Assembly: GCA_025935195.1 (NCBI GenBank)
Contig: JAICVS010000030.1
Location: 1 to 36,125, forward strand
Reading direction: 5' to 3'
Source: Ktedonobacterales bacterium
Lineage (GTDB): Bacteria; Chloroflexota; Ktedonobacteria; Ktedonobacterales; JADMIN01
DNA: 36,125 bases
Shown here: piece by piece, positions 24,393-31,404 of the stretch
Layout of the letters: every line of letters starts with the position of its first letter
How positions within the stretch are numbered: position 1 is the stretch's first letter
Position numbers and translations under genes: made by a program
The notes under the pieces: model-generated
What the model was told of the DNA's origin: nothing
Seen by the model: only the letters and a program-made list of their open reading frames with translations
The model's database searches: none

Positions 24393-24412
24393 CCGCGCGT
24401 GCTTGTGTCATG
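24393..24412 (-). promoter_or_regulatory. 20-bp motif shared with the leader of paralog C
   Basis: CATGACACAAGCACGCGCGG here matches CACGACACGAGCACACGCGG in leader C (19590-19571) at 17 of 20 positions. In both places it precedes a hairpin (here GACAT/ATGTC) and lies 50-75 nt before the start codon. Confidence 0.5.
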
Positions 24413-24500
24413 GTACGAGAGGCTGTCAAGTGGCCGGACTCGCGCGACGGCGTTCGCGGGCATGACGGCGCACGGGAAACGAGGTAGAGAACGGGTTGGA

Positions 24501-24524
24501 GGCCCGCGGATGCGTCCGCGGGCC
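24501..24524 (-). terminator. Hairpin terminator of the acetamidase-like gene
   Basis: GGCCCGCGGA pairs perfectly with TCCGCGGGCC around a 4-nt loop, 49 bp after the stop on the minus strand. Confidence 0.72.
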
Positions 24525-24572
24525 TGGCCGAGAGGGGTCATAGGCGAGTGTTGAGATGGGATCAGGACGAGA

Positions 24573-25520
24573 TCAGGAGGCGGTGGTGAAGATGCTTTGG
24601 GGAAGGAAGGCGCTGATGATCCAGTTGGGGGCGTCCACCACCTCGGAGACTTTGAGGTCCACGGCGACGCTGCACAGCATGTAGGCGTCTGGGCGCGAGA
24701 GGCCGTAGGTGCGCGCGAGGTGATCGATCATGTGGCGGACGGCGGCGCGGGCGGCTTCCAGCAGGTCGGGGGCGATGCCGTCGGTGGCGTAGTAGCGAGC
24801 GGTGTTGGTGCGGGGGGCGAGCGGGCCGGCGGTAAGGAACTGTGGCTGGGGGATGGCGAGGCCCTTGAGCACGCTGAGGCGGACGGTGGCGCGCATGGGG
24901 GTCTCGATGGCGGTGCCGCAGACCTCGCCGTCGCCCTGGGCAGCGTGGCCGTCGCCCATCGAATAGAGCGCGCCGGGGGCCTCGATGGGCAGATACAGGG
25001 TGGCGCCGGCGGTGAGGTGCTTGGTGTCCATGTTGCCGCCGTGGCGGTAGGGCGGGATGGTGGAGAGGGCGCCGGGGGCGCCAGGGGCAAGGCCGATCTC
25101 GCCGCAGAACGGTTCGAGGGGGATGCGAATGCCGGGAACGAACTCGGCCCAGCCGCCCTGCAAGTTCCAGACTTTGAGCGCGGGATCGGGGAACTCGTCC
25201 GCGAGCAGGCCGAAGCCGGGGATGATGGCGGTCCAACCCCAGTCGGCGGGACGCATGTCGAGGATATCGACCTGGAGGGTGTCGCCTGGCTCGGCGCCCT
25301 CGACGAAGATCGGGCCGTTGACCTGATCCACGCGGCTGAAGTCGAGCGTGCGGATGGCGTCCACCGTGGCGTCGGTGCCGATCTGGCCGCACGAGGCGTC
25401 GAGCAGGTCGAAGGCGACGACCTCGCCGGATTGGATGCGGTGGATGGGCGCGATGGAGGCGTCCCAGGCGAGATGATACTGGTCGCGGGCGACGTGGATG
25501 GTGGCGGCGAGCGGGCGCAT
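24573..25520 (-). CDS. Acetamidase/formamidase (FmdA/AmdA) family protein
   Basis: A 315-residue enzyme that would hydrolyse short-chain amides such as formamide or acetamide to ammonia and the acid. Family signatures are present: GEVVAFDLLDAS near the N-terminus, VNGPIFVEGAEPGDTLQVDI, PPYRHGGNMDTKHLTAGATLYLPI and GALYSMGDGHAAQGDGEVCGTAIE, the last two being metal/active-site regions. There is no signal peptide. The start is ATG 25520 (MRPLAATIHVAR), with GGAAGGAG exactly 6 bp upstream; the track's 25727 start includes the promoter. A TTGACA/TGTCAA dyad lies about 50 bp upstream. No amide transporter or urease genes adjoin, so the physiological amide is unknown. Confidence 0.92.
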   Translation of the reverse strand: MRPLAATIHVARDQYHLAWDASIAPIHRIQSGEVVAFDLLDASCGQIGTDATVDAIRTLDFSRVDQVNGPIFVEGAEPGDTLQVDILDMRPADWGWTAIIPGFGLLADEFPDPALKVWNLQGGWAEFVPGIRIPLEPFCGEIGLAPGAPGALSTIPPYRHGGNMDTKHLTAGATLYLPIEAPGALYSMGDGHAAQGDGEVCGTAIETPMRATVRLSVLKGLAIPQPQFLTAGPLAPRTNTARYYATDGIAPDLLEAARAAVRHMIDHLARTYGLSRPDAYMLCSVAVDLKVSEVVDAPNWIISAFLPQSIFTTAS

Positions 25521-25570
25521 AGAGTGCTCCTTCCTGGGTGGGGGGAGGATGAGCAGCAATGTCGCTATCA

Positions 25571-25600
25571 TTGACATCTTGGCATGGCCACCAGTGTCAA
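25571..25600 (-). promoter_or_regulatory. TTGACA...TGTCAA dyad upstream of the acetamidase gene
   Basis: On the minus strand TTGACA (25600-25595) and TGTCAA (25576-25571) form an inverted repeat with an 18-bp middle. The first half is a perfect -35 element; the -10 is not convincing. A regulator overlapping the promoter is possible. Confidence 0.45.
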
Positions 25601-25746
25601 TAGCGCGGATAAGCGGCGATGCTGATGTGAAGTGATACGATGCACGGACGCGAGGGCGATCTGCCAACGCAATGGGTAGGCGCGCGGGCGGCGCGTGAGC
25701 GGCGGGACGGGCCTTTATGCTCCACAATGCACGGGATGGGATGGGG

Positions 25747-26952
25747 ATGAGCGCGCCCGCGGCGGCGACCGGGCGCTGGGTTCGCTGGGCGCACCGGCGC
25801 GATGTCGGCCTGGCGCTGCTGGCGTGGCTGGCGCTGATCGGCGTCGCACTCTGGCTGGCGGCGCATGTCGTGCGCGCGCTGCTGATCGTGGTGATCGCGT
25901 CACTGCTGGCGTACGGACTCTCGCCGGCGGTGGCGCGGCTGCGCCGGTGGCTGCCGCGCTGGCTGGCGATCCTGCTGGTCTACGTGGGGCTGCTGGGCGT
26001 GCTGGGGGTGATCGGCTACTTCGTCGTGACGACGGCGGTCACCCAGCTCGGCGGCTTGGTGCAGCTGGCGCAGCAGCAGCTACGCGGCGGGCAGAACGGG
26101 GCGCCGTCGCCACTGGTGCAGCGGCTGGAGGATCTCGGCATCCCGCGCGACCAGATTGACGCGGTGGGCAGCGCGGCGGTCGCGCAGCTTCGCACAGCGG
26201 GCGGCGAGGTGGTGCCGGTGGTCACGGGGGTGCTGAACGGCACGCTGGACACGGTGCTGATTCTGGTGTTGAGCGTCTATCTGCTGCTTGACGGCGCGCG
26301 TGTGAGCGTCTGGCTGCGCGGGGGAACACCGCTCCGCCACCGTCGGCGCATCGTCTCACTGCTGGACACGTTCCAGCGCATCGTCGGCGGCTACATCCGC
26401 GGGCAGGTGACGCTGGCGCTGCTGATCGGCATGCTGGTGGGACTGGGCATGCTGGTGCTGGGCGTGCCATACGCCATCTTGCTGGGCGTGCTGGCGTTCG
26501 TGCTGGAGTTCATCCCGATCCTGGGGACGCTGGTCTCAGGGGCGATCTGTGTGCTGGTCGCGCTGACGCAGGGATTCCTGCTGGCAGCGGTGGTGTTGCT
26601 GTATTTCGTCGTCGTCCACATAATCGAAGGGGATGTCGTAGGGCCGCGCATCGTGGGCAAAGCGGTGGGGCTGCACCCGGTGCTGTCAATCGTGGCGCTG
26701 GTGGCGGGGGCGGAGGTCTTCGGCATCTGGGGGGCGCTGCTGGCGTCGCCGGTGGCGGGGGTGGCGCAGGCCGTTGTAGTGGATCTCTGGATCGAGTGGC
26801 GCAAGGGCCACACGGCCGAGTTTGGGGATGTGACGGATGAGGCGGTGGCGGTGGCTGATCCACCTGATCCCAGCGCCACGCGGCTCTCCACTGCTGAGGA
26901 GCTGCACGCGGCAACGGATGACGACGGGAGGGAAGGCAACAGCAGCGGGTGA
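25747..26952 (+). CDS. AI-2E family transporter (UPF0118/PerM-like permease)
   Basis: A polytopic inner-membrane protein of 401 residues. Hydrophobic segments are visible at about 20-40 and 42-60 (LALLAWLALIGVALWLAAHVVRALLIVVIASLLAYGL), 75-98, then after a soluble loop with VTQLGGLVQLAQQQLR a further cluster (TVLILVLSVYLLLD, LALLIGMLVGLGMLVLGVPYAILLGVLAFVLEFIPILG, LLAAVVLLYFVVVHIIEGDVVGPRIVG, LHPVLSIVALVAGAEVFGIWGALLASPVAGV). The FIPxxG and IEG-VxxPRI motifs are the family hallmark. Members export autoinducer-2 or act as Na+/H+ antiporters; the role here is undetermined. I use ATG 25747; ATG 25717 is an alternative with equally weak ribosome signals. Acidic C-terminal tail. Tandem repeats follow the stop. 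Confidence 0.9.
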   Translation: MSAPAAATGRWVRWAHRRDVGLALLAWLALIGVALWLAAHVVRALLIVVIASLLAYGLSPAVARLRRWLPRWLAILLVYVGLLGVLGVIGYFVVTTAVTQLGGLVQLAQQQLRGGQNGAPSPLVQRLEDLGIPRDQIDAVGSAAVAQLRTAGGEVVPVVTGVLNGTLDTVLILVLSVYLLLDGARVSVWLRGGTPLRHRRRIVSLLDTFQRIVGGYIRGQVTLALLIGMLVGLGMLVLGVPYAILLGVLAFVLEFIPILGTLVSGAICVLVALTQGFLLAAVVLLYFVVVHIIEGDVVGPRIVGKAVGLHPVLSIVALVAGAEVFGIWGALLASPVAGVAQAVVVDLWIEWRKGHTAEFGDVTDEAVAVADPPDPSATRLSTAEELHAATDDDGREGNSSG

Positions 26953-26953
26953 C

Positions 26954-26996
26954 GGGCAGAGCGGGCAGAGCGGACAGAGCGGACAGAGCGGGTAGC
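26954..26996 (+). repeat. 9-bp tandem repeats after the AI-2E permease
   Basis: GGGCAGAGC twice, GGACAGAGC twice, then a partial GGGTAGC, beginning one base after the stop codon. It has the same 9-bp period and purine-rich sense strand as the repeats after the phosphoesterase and M20 genes. Confidence 0.9.
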
Positions 26997-27117
26997 TAGA
27001 GGTGGATGCGCCAGGAGAAGGCGTGGCGCTGCCGAGAAGTGAGCGGTCCAGGCGGAGGAGATCGCCCGGATCGTCGCGCCGGCAACAATCGTGGCGCCGG
27101 CGGCCCGACACAAAGAT

Positions 27118-27145
27118 GTCTGCCGCCCCCGGAGGGGCGGCAGAC
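27118..27145 (-). terminator. Hairpin terminator of the response regulator gene
   Basis: GTCTGCCGCCCC pairs perfectly with GGGGCGGCAGAC (12 bp, 4-nt loop) 37 bp past the stop; on the minus strand ATCTTTGTG follows. Confidence 0.8.
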
Positions 27146-27182
27146 GGCGGATACGGAGCGCGCGACGGGAGCGCGCGGGGCG

Positions 27183-27887
27183 CTATGGTGTCACTTCCGC
27201 GGGCATCTGGGACATGAAGGTGTAGCCGACGCCTGGCACCGTCATGATGAACTGCGGCGTGCTCGGCTCCGGCTCGACCTTCTGGCGCAGGTGGCGGATG
27301 TGGGTCTTGACGAGACCGTTATCGCCCGAATCGTCGTAGCCCCAAACGCGCTCGACGATCACGTCGGTCGTGAGCACCTGGCCGCTGTGAGTGAGGAGCA
27401 GGTGCAGCAGGCGGCTCTCGGTGGGCGTCAGTCGCGCCTTGGCGCCGTTGCGCATCACTTCGTGGCGCATTGGGTCCAGCGTGATCGGGCCGACGGTGAC
27501 GAGCGAGTTAAGGCTGGCGTGCGGCGCGACGGCGGCGCGCCGCGTGAGCGCGCGGATGCGCGCGAGCAATTGCTTCGGCGCGAAAGGCTTGCGCAGATAG
27601 TCGTCGGCTCCCAGGTCCAGCCCACGCACCTCGTCCACCTCGCGGTCACGACAGGTCAGGAAGAGCACGAGCGCGGTGGACTCACCGGACATGCGCCGGC
27701 AGACCTCGAAGCCGTCCAGCTTGGGCATCTCGACGTCGAGGATCACCAGATCCGGCTTGTCCTCGCGCCACTTGAGGATCGCCTGCTCGCCATCGAAGGC
27801 CCGTACCACGTCAAAGCTGTGCCCTTTGAGCCAATAGGTCAGCAGATCCACCAGATCACGATCGTCGTCGGCCACTAGAATCTTCAT
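27183..27887 (-). CDS. OmpR/PhoB-family response regulator, orphan
   Basis: A two-domain transcription factor of 234 residues. The receiver domain (1-118) has the acidic pocket DDD at 7-9, the phospho-acceptor D51 (PDLVILDVEMPKLDG), the switch Thr (FLTCRD) and K100 (DDYLRKPFAPKQ). The C-terminal winged helix (about 130-228) has LTPTESRLLHLLLTHSGQVLTTD, the recognition helix region DNGLVKTHIRHLRQKVEP and the closing VPGVGYTF. ATG 27887 is preceded by GAGGGGG. No histidine kinase lies on either side, so the partner is elsewhere or the regulator works unpaired. Targets are unknown. Confidence 0.95.
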   Translation of the reverse strand: MKILVADDDRDLVDLLTYWLKGHSFDVVRAFDGEQAILKWREDKPDLVILDVEMPKLDGFEVCRRMSGESTALVLFLTCRDREVDEVRGLDLGADDYLRKPFAPKQLLARIRALTRRAAVAPHASLNSLVTVGPITLDPMRHEVMRNGAKARLTPTESRLLHLLLTHSGQVLTTDVIVERVWGYDDSGDNGLVKTHIRHLRQKVEPEPSTPQFIMTVPGVGYTFMSQMPAEVTP

Positions 27888-28199
27888 CGCGCCATCCCCC
27901 TCTTGTCCCCCGATGTCCGCGTGGTGTGAGCGTCTCGCCCGGTCCTCTCACCCCGTCACGGCTACCCCGGTCCCGGTTACGATACCAAATGTTGCGCGTC
28001 GCACGCCATCGCGCGTCACCGCGCACAGACATGCCGCGCTCCGCCGCCGCGCGGCGAATCTCACGATTTTGTGATCTCAATTGAATACAACGCACGGACG
28101 CCGAAAAGGCTACATGGCACTCGAAAAGACGCGCGCACCGGAGACTCAGCGGCATATGCGGGAATTCTATCACATGCCCATATGAACACAGTGGCGCGA
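27888..28199. other. Gene-free stretch upstream of the response regulator
   Basis: I find no coding frame here. It is locally AT-richer around 28060-28090 and contains an inverted repeat TCAC-gatttt-GTGA (about 28061-28075). A promoter for the regulator should lie here, but no -35/-10 pair stands out. Confidence 0.4.
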
Positions 28200-28370
28200 T
28201 CAGGCCGCGATGACGTCGAAGTCGCTGAAGGCGGCGTCCTGACCAGATCCGCCGGCGAAGAGGCCGACGCGGTCGGATGGGAAATGTCCGTCGGTGACGG
28301 GGCCGAGCCGTGTGCCATCCACGAAGCGAGTACATGTGTCGCTACGCGCCGTGAGTGTAGAGTCAGCGGA
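28200..28370 (-). pseudogene. C-terminal remnant of a LamG/concanavalin-like domain protein
   Basis: Downstream of the dehydratase gene on the minus strand, one frame reads STLTARSDTCTRFVDGTRLG then PVTDGHFPSDRVGLFAGGSG and QDAAFSDFDVIAA before a TGA at 28202-28200. The pattern (T-x-R-x-D-T-x-T-x-F-V-x-G-T, then G-x-V-G-L-F-A-G, then A-F-S-D-F) is how concanavalin-like C-terminal domains of many Chloroflexota secreted proteins and kinases end. No start codon or N-terminal part is present; the frame runs into the dehydratase gene. I infer a gene truncated by deletion or rearrangement. Confidence 0.5.
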
Positions 28371-28739
28371 TCACGGGATGATCACGCCGACGCGGTGCAG
28401 GCGGGCGTAGGCGAGATCGGTCTGGGCGGCCATGATGAAGTCGTTGCGCGTCAGGCCGTGGAGCGGATGAGTGGACCAGCTCACACACACCTTGCCCCAT
28501 TCAGTCAGCAGCTCAGGGTGATGTCCCTCGCGCTGGGCGAGCGCGCCGACGGCGTTGGTGAAGGTGAGCGCGTCGGTGAACGAGCCGAAGTGGAACACGC
28601 GCCGCAGGCAGCGTGTGCCGGCGCAGTCAATGATGTGCCAATCCGGCACGTCGCGGTGCAATGCGAGCAACTGCTTCCCGGTCAGGGTCAGGTCCGCCGG
28701 CTCCAGTGGCGTGCAGTGGAGCTGCGCCAGGGTGTCCAT
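28371..28739 (-). CDS. 4a-hydroxytetrahydrobiopterin dehydratase (pterin-4a-carbinolamine dehydratase)
   Basis: A small enzyme of 122 residues that dehydrates 4a-hydroxytetrahydropterin so the cofactor can be recycled after aromatic amino-acid hydroxylation. The core motif REGHHPELLTEWGKVCVSWS contains the paired His and the later His of the active site, and THPLHGLTRNDFIMAAQTD completes the fold. FHFGSFTDALTFTNAVGALA is the first helix. ATG 28739 has AGGAG 6 bp upstream. No phenylalanine hydroxylase gene is in the window; bacterial homologues are often found without one and may protect pterin or molybdopterin chemistry. The remnant of another gene touches its 3' end. Confidence 0.93.
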   Translation of the reverse strand: MDTLAQLHCTPLEPADLTLTGKQLLALHRDVPDWHIIDCAGTRCLRRVFHFGSFTDALTFTNAVGALAQREGHHPELLTEWGKVCVSWSTHPLHGLTRNDFIMAAQTDLAYARLHRVGVIIP

Positions 28740-28875
28740 GTGCGTCTCCTGTTCTCGCGTCGTCCCGCGTCAACACCCACTCGGAATGCGATCATCATAT
28801 GTCAAGACGTGAGAGAAGGGGAAGGGAACGCGGGGAGGGGATCAGGAGGGGATCAGGGGAGTGCGGGAGTGGGCG

Positions 28876-29431
28876 CTAGCCGAGCAGGTGCGAGACAGGG
28901 GCGGAGAAGCCCGGCAGCACATCGCCGCCATCCAGCGTGTCGCCGTCGCGCAGGGCCAGGAGGGGCTGGCTGGGACAATGCACGTCAATCGCGCGGACGC
29001 CGGGCGGTCACCACCAGCGCCATGCGCACGCCCGTGTCCAGCCACACCCGCACCTTCTCGGCGATCTCTGCCGGACGGTCACCAGATGAGACCACTTCGA
29101 CCACCAGATCCGGGATGACGGGAACCCAGCGCGGGGCCGACACGGCGCCGGGCAGGCGGCTCCGCTGGATGAAGGCGAAATCGGGCGCGCGCACGGTGTC
29201 GGGGTTGCGCCCGACGAGGAAGCCGGTCTCCGCGGTGTACGTCTTGCCGAGCTGGTTCGTCAGAATGTAATGGCCGAGCAGGATCTCGAGCCGACTGGAG
29301 GTCTCGCCATGATCCTCGAATGCCGGCGGCATCGTGACGATCTCCCCCCGCACCAGCTCGTAGCGCATATCGCCGAACGGCAGCGTGGCGAACTCCTCGG
29401 CTGTGAGCAAGTGCCGCGATAGCGTAGACAT
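28876..29431 (-). pseudogene. Uma2-family (DUF820) restriction-endonuclease-like gene with a frameshift
   Basis: The track ORF (28985-29431) gives 148 residues ending TARRPRD-stop, but Uma2 proteins usually have about 185. A one-base shift near 28990 continues the family C-terminus: IDVHCPSQPLLALRDGDTLD, then GGDVLPGFSAPVSHLLG and a TAG at 28878-28876, giving about 184 residues in all. The N-terminal part has the family features LTAEEFATLPFGDMRYELVRGEIVTMPP, the PD-(D/E)xK-like core VRAPDFAFIQ and PDLVVEVVSSGD, and AEKVRVWLDTGVRMALVV. The frameshift may be a real mutation or an assembly error. Function of this large family is not established. Confidence 0.75.
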
Positions 29432-29574
29432 GGCACGCTCCCTTCCGGCGCTCTTCCTAATTCAGGGGGGAAAGCCGATCCCTTCGAGCACTATATCACG
29501 CTGTCATGGGCAGACGGATAGCGGCGAGGGGATCAGCGCCAGGGCCAGCGCCAATTGCCCCGTACACGCGCGAA

Positions 29575-29609
29575 CGGGGCCACTCACCGAAGTGGTGAGG
29601 TCGGCCCCG
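29575..29609 (-). terminator. Hairpin terminator of the small helical protein gene
   Basis: CGGGGCC pairs with GGCCCCG, with an inner CTCACC/GGTGAG stem, 56 bp past the minus-strand stop at 29666. Confidence 0.7.
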
Positions 29610-29665
29610 TCTCGCTCATGGTTTCTCCGCCGCCAGGTCGCGCGTCGCAAGGTGCGCTGGGCCTG

Positions 29666-30031
29666 TCATGCGGCGTCGCTGCTGGGATCACGGCTGGGAT
29701 CACGCGGCTCGCGGTGGTCGTTGTCGTCGTCTTCGCAGGTGACATTCAGGGCACGCTCGATCTGCACCCGTCGTGTGGCGCGCTCGCGGCGCAGGATGTC
29801 CCACAGCAGCTCGATCTCGGCTGAGATCGCGATGATGCGGGCGCGGTTGGCTGGGGCGAACAGCGGATGCGCGGCGGATTTGGCGTAGAGCTTCTGCCGC
29901 TCGCGCGTCAACCGCTGGATGCGCGCCAGTGCCCCGTCACGGGTGTTGCGACGCGCCTCCTCGCCCAGCGTGTGTTCGACAACGATCGCTTCGAGCGGCG
30001 TGAGATCGGTCTTCCGGGTCGCGGTAGGCAT
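29666..30031 (-). CDS. Small helical protein, DUF2630-like
   Basis: A 121-residue cytosolic protein of unknown function. The central part is predicted helical: LEAIVVEHTLGEEARRNTRDGALARIQRLTRERQKLYAKS, then ANRARIIAISAEIELLWDILRRERATR. The L-x-E-x-E-x-x-W-D-x-L-R-x-x-R pattern recalls the DUF2630 family, but I would not insist on it. The C-terminal tail is acidic and basic by turns and likely disordered. ATG 30031 (MPTATRKTDLTPLE) has GAAGGA 6 bp upstream; the track start at 30220 is in the divergent promoter region. It is divergently placed to the DUF2089 operon and may share its regulatory gap. Confidence 0.7.
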   Translation of the reverse strand: MPTATRKTDLTPLEAIVVEHTLGEEARRNTRDGALARIQRLTRERQKLYAKSAAHPLFAPANRARIIAISAEIELLWDILRRERATRRVQIERALNVTCEDDDNDHREPRDPSRDPSSDAA

Positions 30032-30219
30032 GTCTGTTCCTTCCTGAAGGAGGATGATGGGTCTCCCGGTGATCACACGTCTCAAGGGCGCCGCCCTGGT
30101 TCCACATGTCCAGACGAGCGATCGGCCAGTGGGCCACGCATGCGGCGGAGAATCCCCGGAAGGTACTGCTATCGGGCGCTTTCCTGGCGCCCGCGCATGC
30201 CGCCGCACCGACCTCGCCA

Positions 30220-30262
30220 CCGAATTAACAATATTGATATTGATATGAATGATTTGAATTTG
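30220..30262. promoter_or_regulatory. AT-rich block in the divergent gap, with ATTGAT repeats
   Basis: AATTAACAATATTGATATTGATATGAATGATTTGAATTTG-type sequence contrasts sharply with the GC-rich surroundings. ATTGAT occurs twice in tandem, followed by ATGAAT and GATTTGAAT. Directly upstream of a near-consensus promoter, it could be an UP element or a regulator site. A GC hairpin (CGGGCGC/GCGCCCG, 30173-30193) lies on the other side. Confidence 0.5.
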
Positions 30263-30266
30263 CCCA

Positions 30267-30295
30267 TTGACTTTGCGCGACGGCCATGGTATACC
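30267..30295 (+). promoter_or_regulatory. Near-consensus sigma70 promoter of the DUF2089/beta-helix operon
   Basis: TTGACT (30267-30272), exactly 17 bp, TATACC (30290-30295); the predicted start is about 47 nt before ATG 30349. No later promoter is evident in the operon. Confidence 0.75.
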
Positions 30296-30348
30296 TCTGT
30301 CATCGGCTGACGCGATCCCGTTTTCTCGACAGGAAACAGGTGCTTTCT

Positions 30349-30852
30349 ATGCCTCAGATGCCTCAGACGCACGACGTGAGCGGCCGCTGCCCCGTCTGCG
30401 ACACCATCATGACGGTGACGCGCCTCACCTGCGGGGCCTGTGGCACGTCGCTCGACGGCAGCTTCCACGTGACCGGCGCGACGGCCGCCGCCACACGCGG
30501 CGGCTCGCTGCCGCAACGGGCGGATCGGGCGGAGGCGCGCTTCGGGCGGCTCGCGCGCCTGGACGCGCAGCAGCTCGAGTTCGTCGAGACGTTCCTGCGC
30601 TGTCGCGGCGTGATCAAGAACGTCGAGGATATGCTCGGCATCTCGTACCCGACGGTGAAGGCCCGGCTGGGCAACGTGCTCGACGCGCTGGGGTTCGCGC
30701 CGGAGGAGGAGCCGCCCGCGGCCGAGCGCCGCGCCCGGCGCCGCGAGATCCTGGCCGATCTGGCCGCCGGGCGCATCACCACCGAAGAGGCGCATCAGTT
30801 GTTGGCGCGCAATCAGTCGCCCGCTGGCGAGGAAGACGACGACACGGACTAA
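30349..30852 (+). CDS. DUF2089-family zinc-finger/HTH protein with SHOCT-like tail
   Basis: A 167-residue cytosolic protein. The N-terminus has a four-cysteine zinc site (CPVCDTIM...LTCGACG). The middle is the DUF2089 helical domain, LDAQQLEFVETFLRCRGVIKNVEDMLGISYPTVKARLGNVLDALG, whose GISYPTVKARL segment looks like a helix-turn-helix recognition helix. The C-terminus RREILADLAAGRITTEEAHQLLA is a short two-helix module also found at the end of the third gene of this operon. The track start at 30286 is in the promoter; ATG 30349 (MPQMPQTHDV) fits better. DUF2089 genes commonly adjoin YvlB-like genes in Firmicutes (family knowledge), as here, so it may be the operon's autoregulator. Confidence 0.9.
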   Translation: MPQMPQTHDVSGRCPVCDTIMTVTRLTCGACGTSLDGSFHVTGATAAATRGGSLPQRADRAEARFGRLARLDAQQLEFVETFLRCRGVIKNVEDMLGISYPTVKARLGNVLDALGFAPEEEPPAAERRARRREILADLAAGRITTEEAHQLLARNQSPAGEEDDDTD

Positions 30853-30912
30853 CGGTTCAACATCTCTGTGCGGTGACTCGAAGCAGGCACGAAGAAGAAG
30901 GGGCGAACCGGG

Positions 30913-31374
30913 ATGAATTTCATCGTCGCGAATCAATTGGCCCACGACCACATCGCCGATCTGCGGCGACAGGCCGACGGCGACCGGCTCGCACGCCTGC
31001 ACCGGCCGTCCACACTGCCCTGGCACGATCTGGCGCTGGCCCGCTGCGGCGATGCGCTGGTGGCGGTGGGGGATCGCCTGCGCGCGCGCAGGCTGGCGGT
31101 GGAAGGGATGGAAGCAGCCGCCACGCGCGGCGCGCTCGTTCCCGTCGCTCCCGTGGCGGCGCCAAGCAGCCACGGGAGTGTGAACGTGCTGGGGGTGCTG
31201 CCGTTCTTCACGATCTCGCGTGTCGAGTACCGGCACGGCGACGTGCTGAACTTCATGTACTGGCGGCTCGGTGGGCCAATGAGCGCGGGCGTTGCGCCGA
31301 TGCGCTCGCCGGGCTACAGTGACGCGCTGGCCTGGCTGTCCTTGCGGCCCGCGCCGGATGGCGGCGCGCGCTAG
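30913..31374 (+). CDS. Hypothetical protein, second gene of the DUF2089 operon
   Basis: I cannot assign this 153-residue protein. It begins MNFIVANQLAHDHIADLRRQADGDRLARLHRP, a helical N-terminus of a kind seen in small GC-rich-bacterial proteins, then has an amphipathic stretch (ALVAVGDRLRARRLAVEGME) and a more hydrophobic centre (VNVLGVLPFFTISRVEYRHGDVLNFMYWRLGG). No clear signal peptide or full membrane span. AAGGGG precedes ATG 30913. It lies 60 bp after the DUF2089 gene and 30 bp before the beta-helix gene on the same strand, so co-transcription is likely. Its job should relate to that of its neighbours, but nothing in the sequence says how. Confidence 0.72.
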   Translation: MNFIVANQLAHDHIADLRRQADGDRLARLHRPSTLPWHDLALARCGDALVAVGDRLRARRLAVEGMEAAATRGALVPVAPVAAPSSHGSVNVLGVLPFFTISRVEYRHGDVLNFMYWRLGGPMSAGVAPMRSPGYSDALAWLSLRPAPDGGAR

Positions 31375-31404
31375 CTGTTCTGCCCACGAGAAAGGGCGAG
31401 ATGT

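Noticed and set aside
27888-28370. Histidine kinase partner for the response regulator
   Set aside because: No H-box or ATPase motifs (N, G1, G2 boxes) in any frame next to the regulator.
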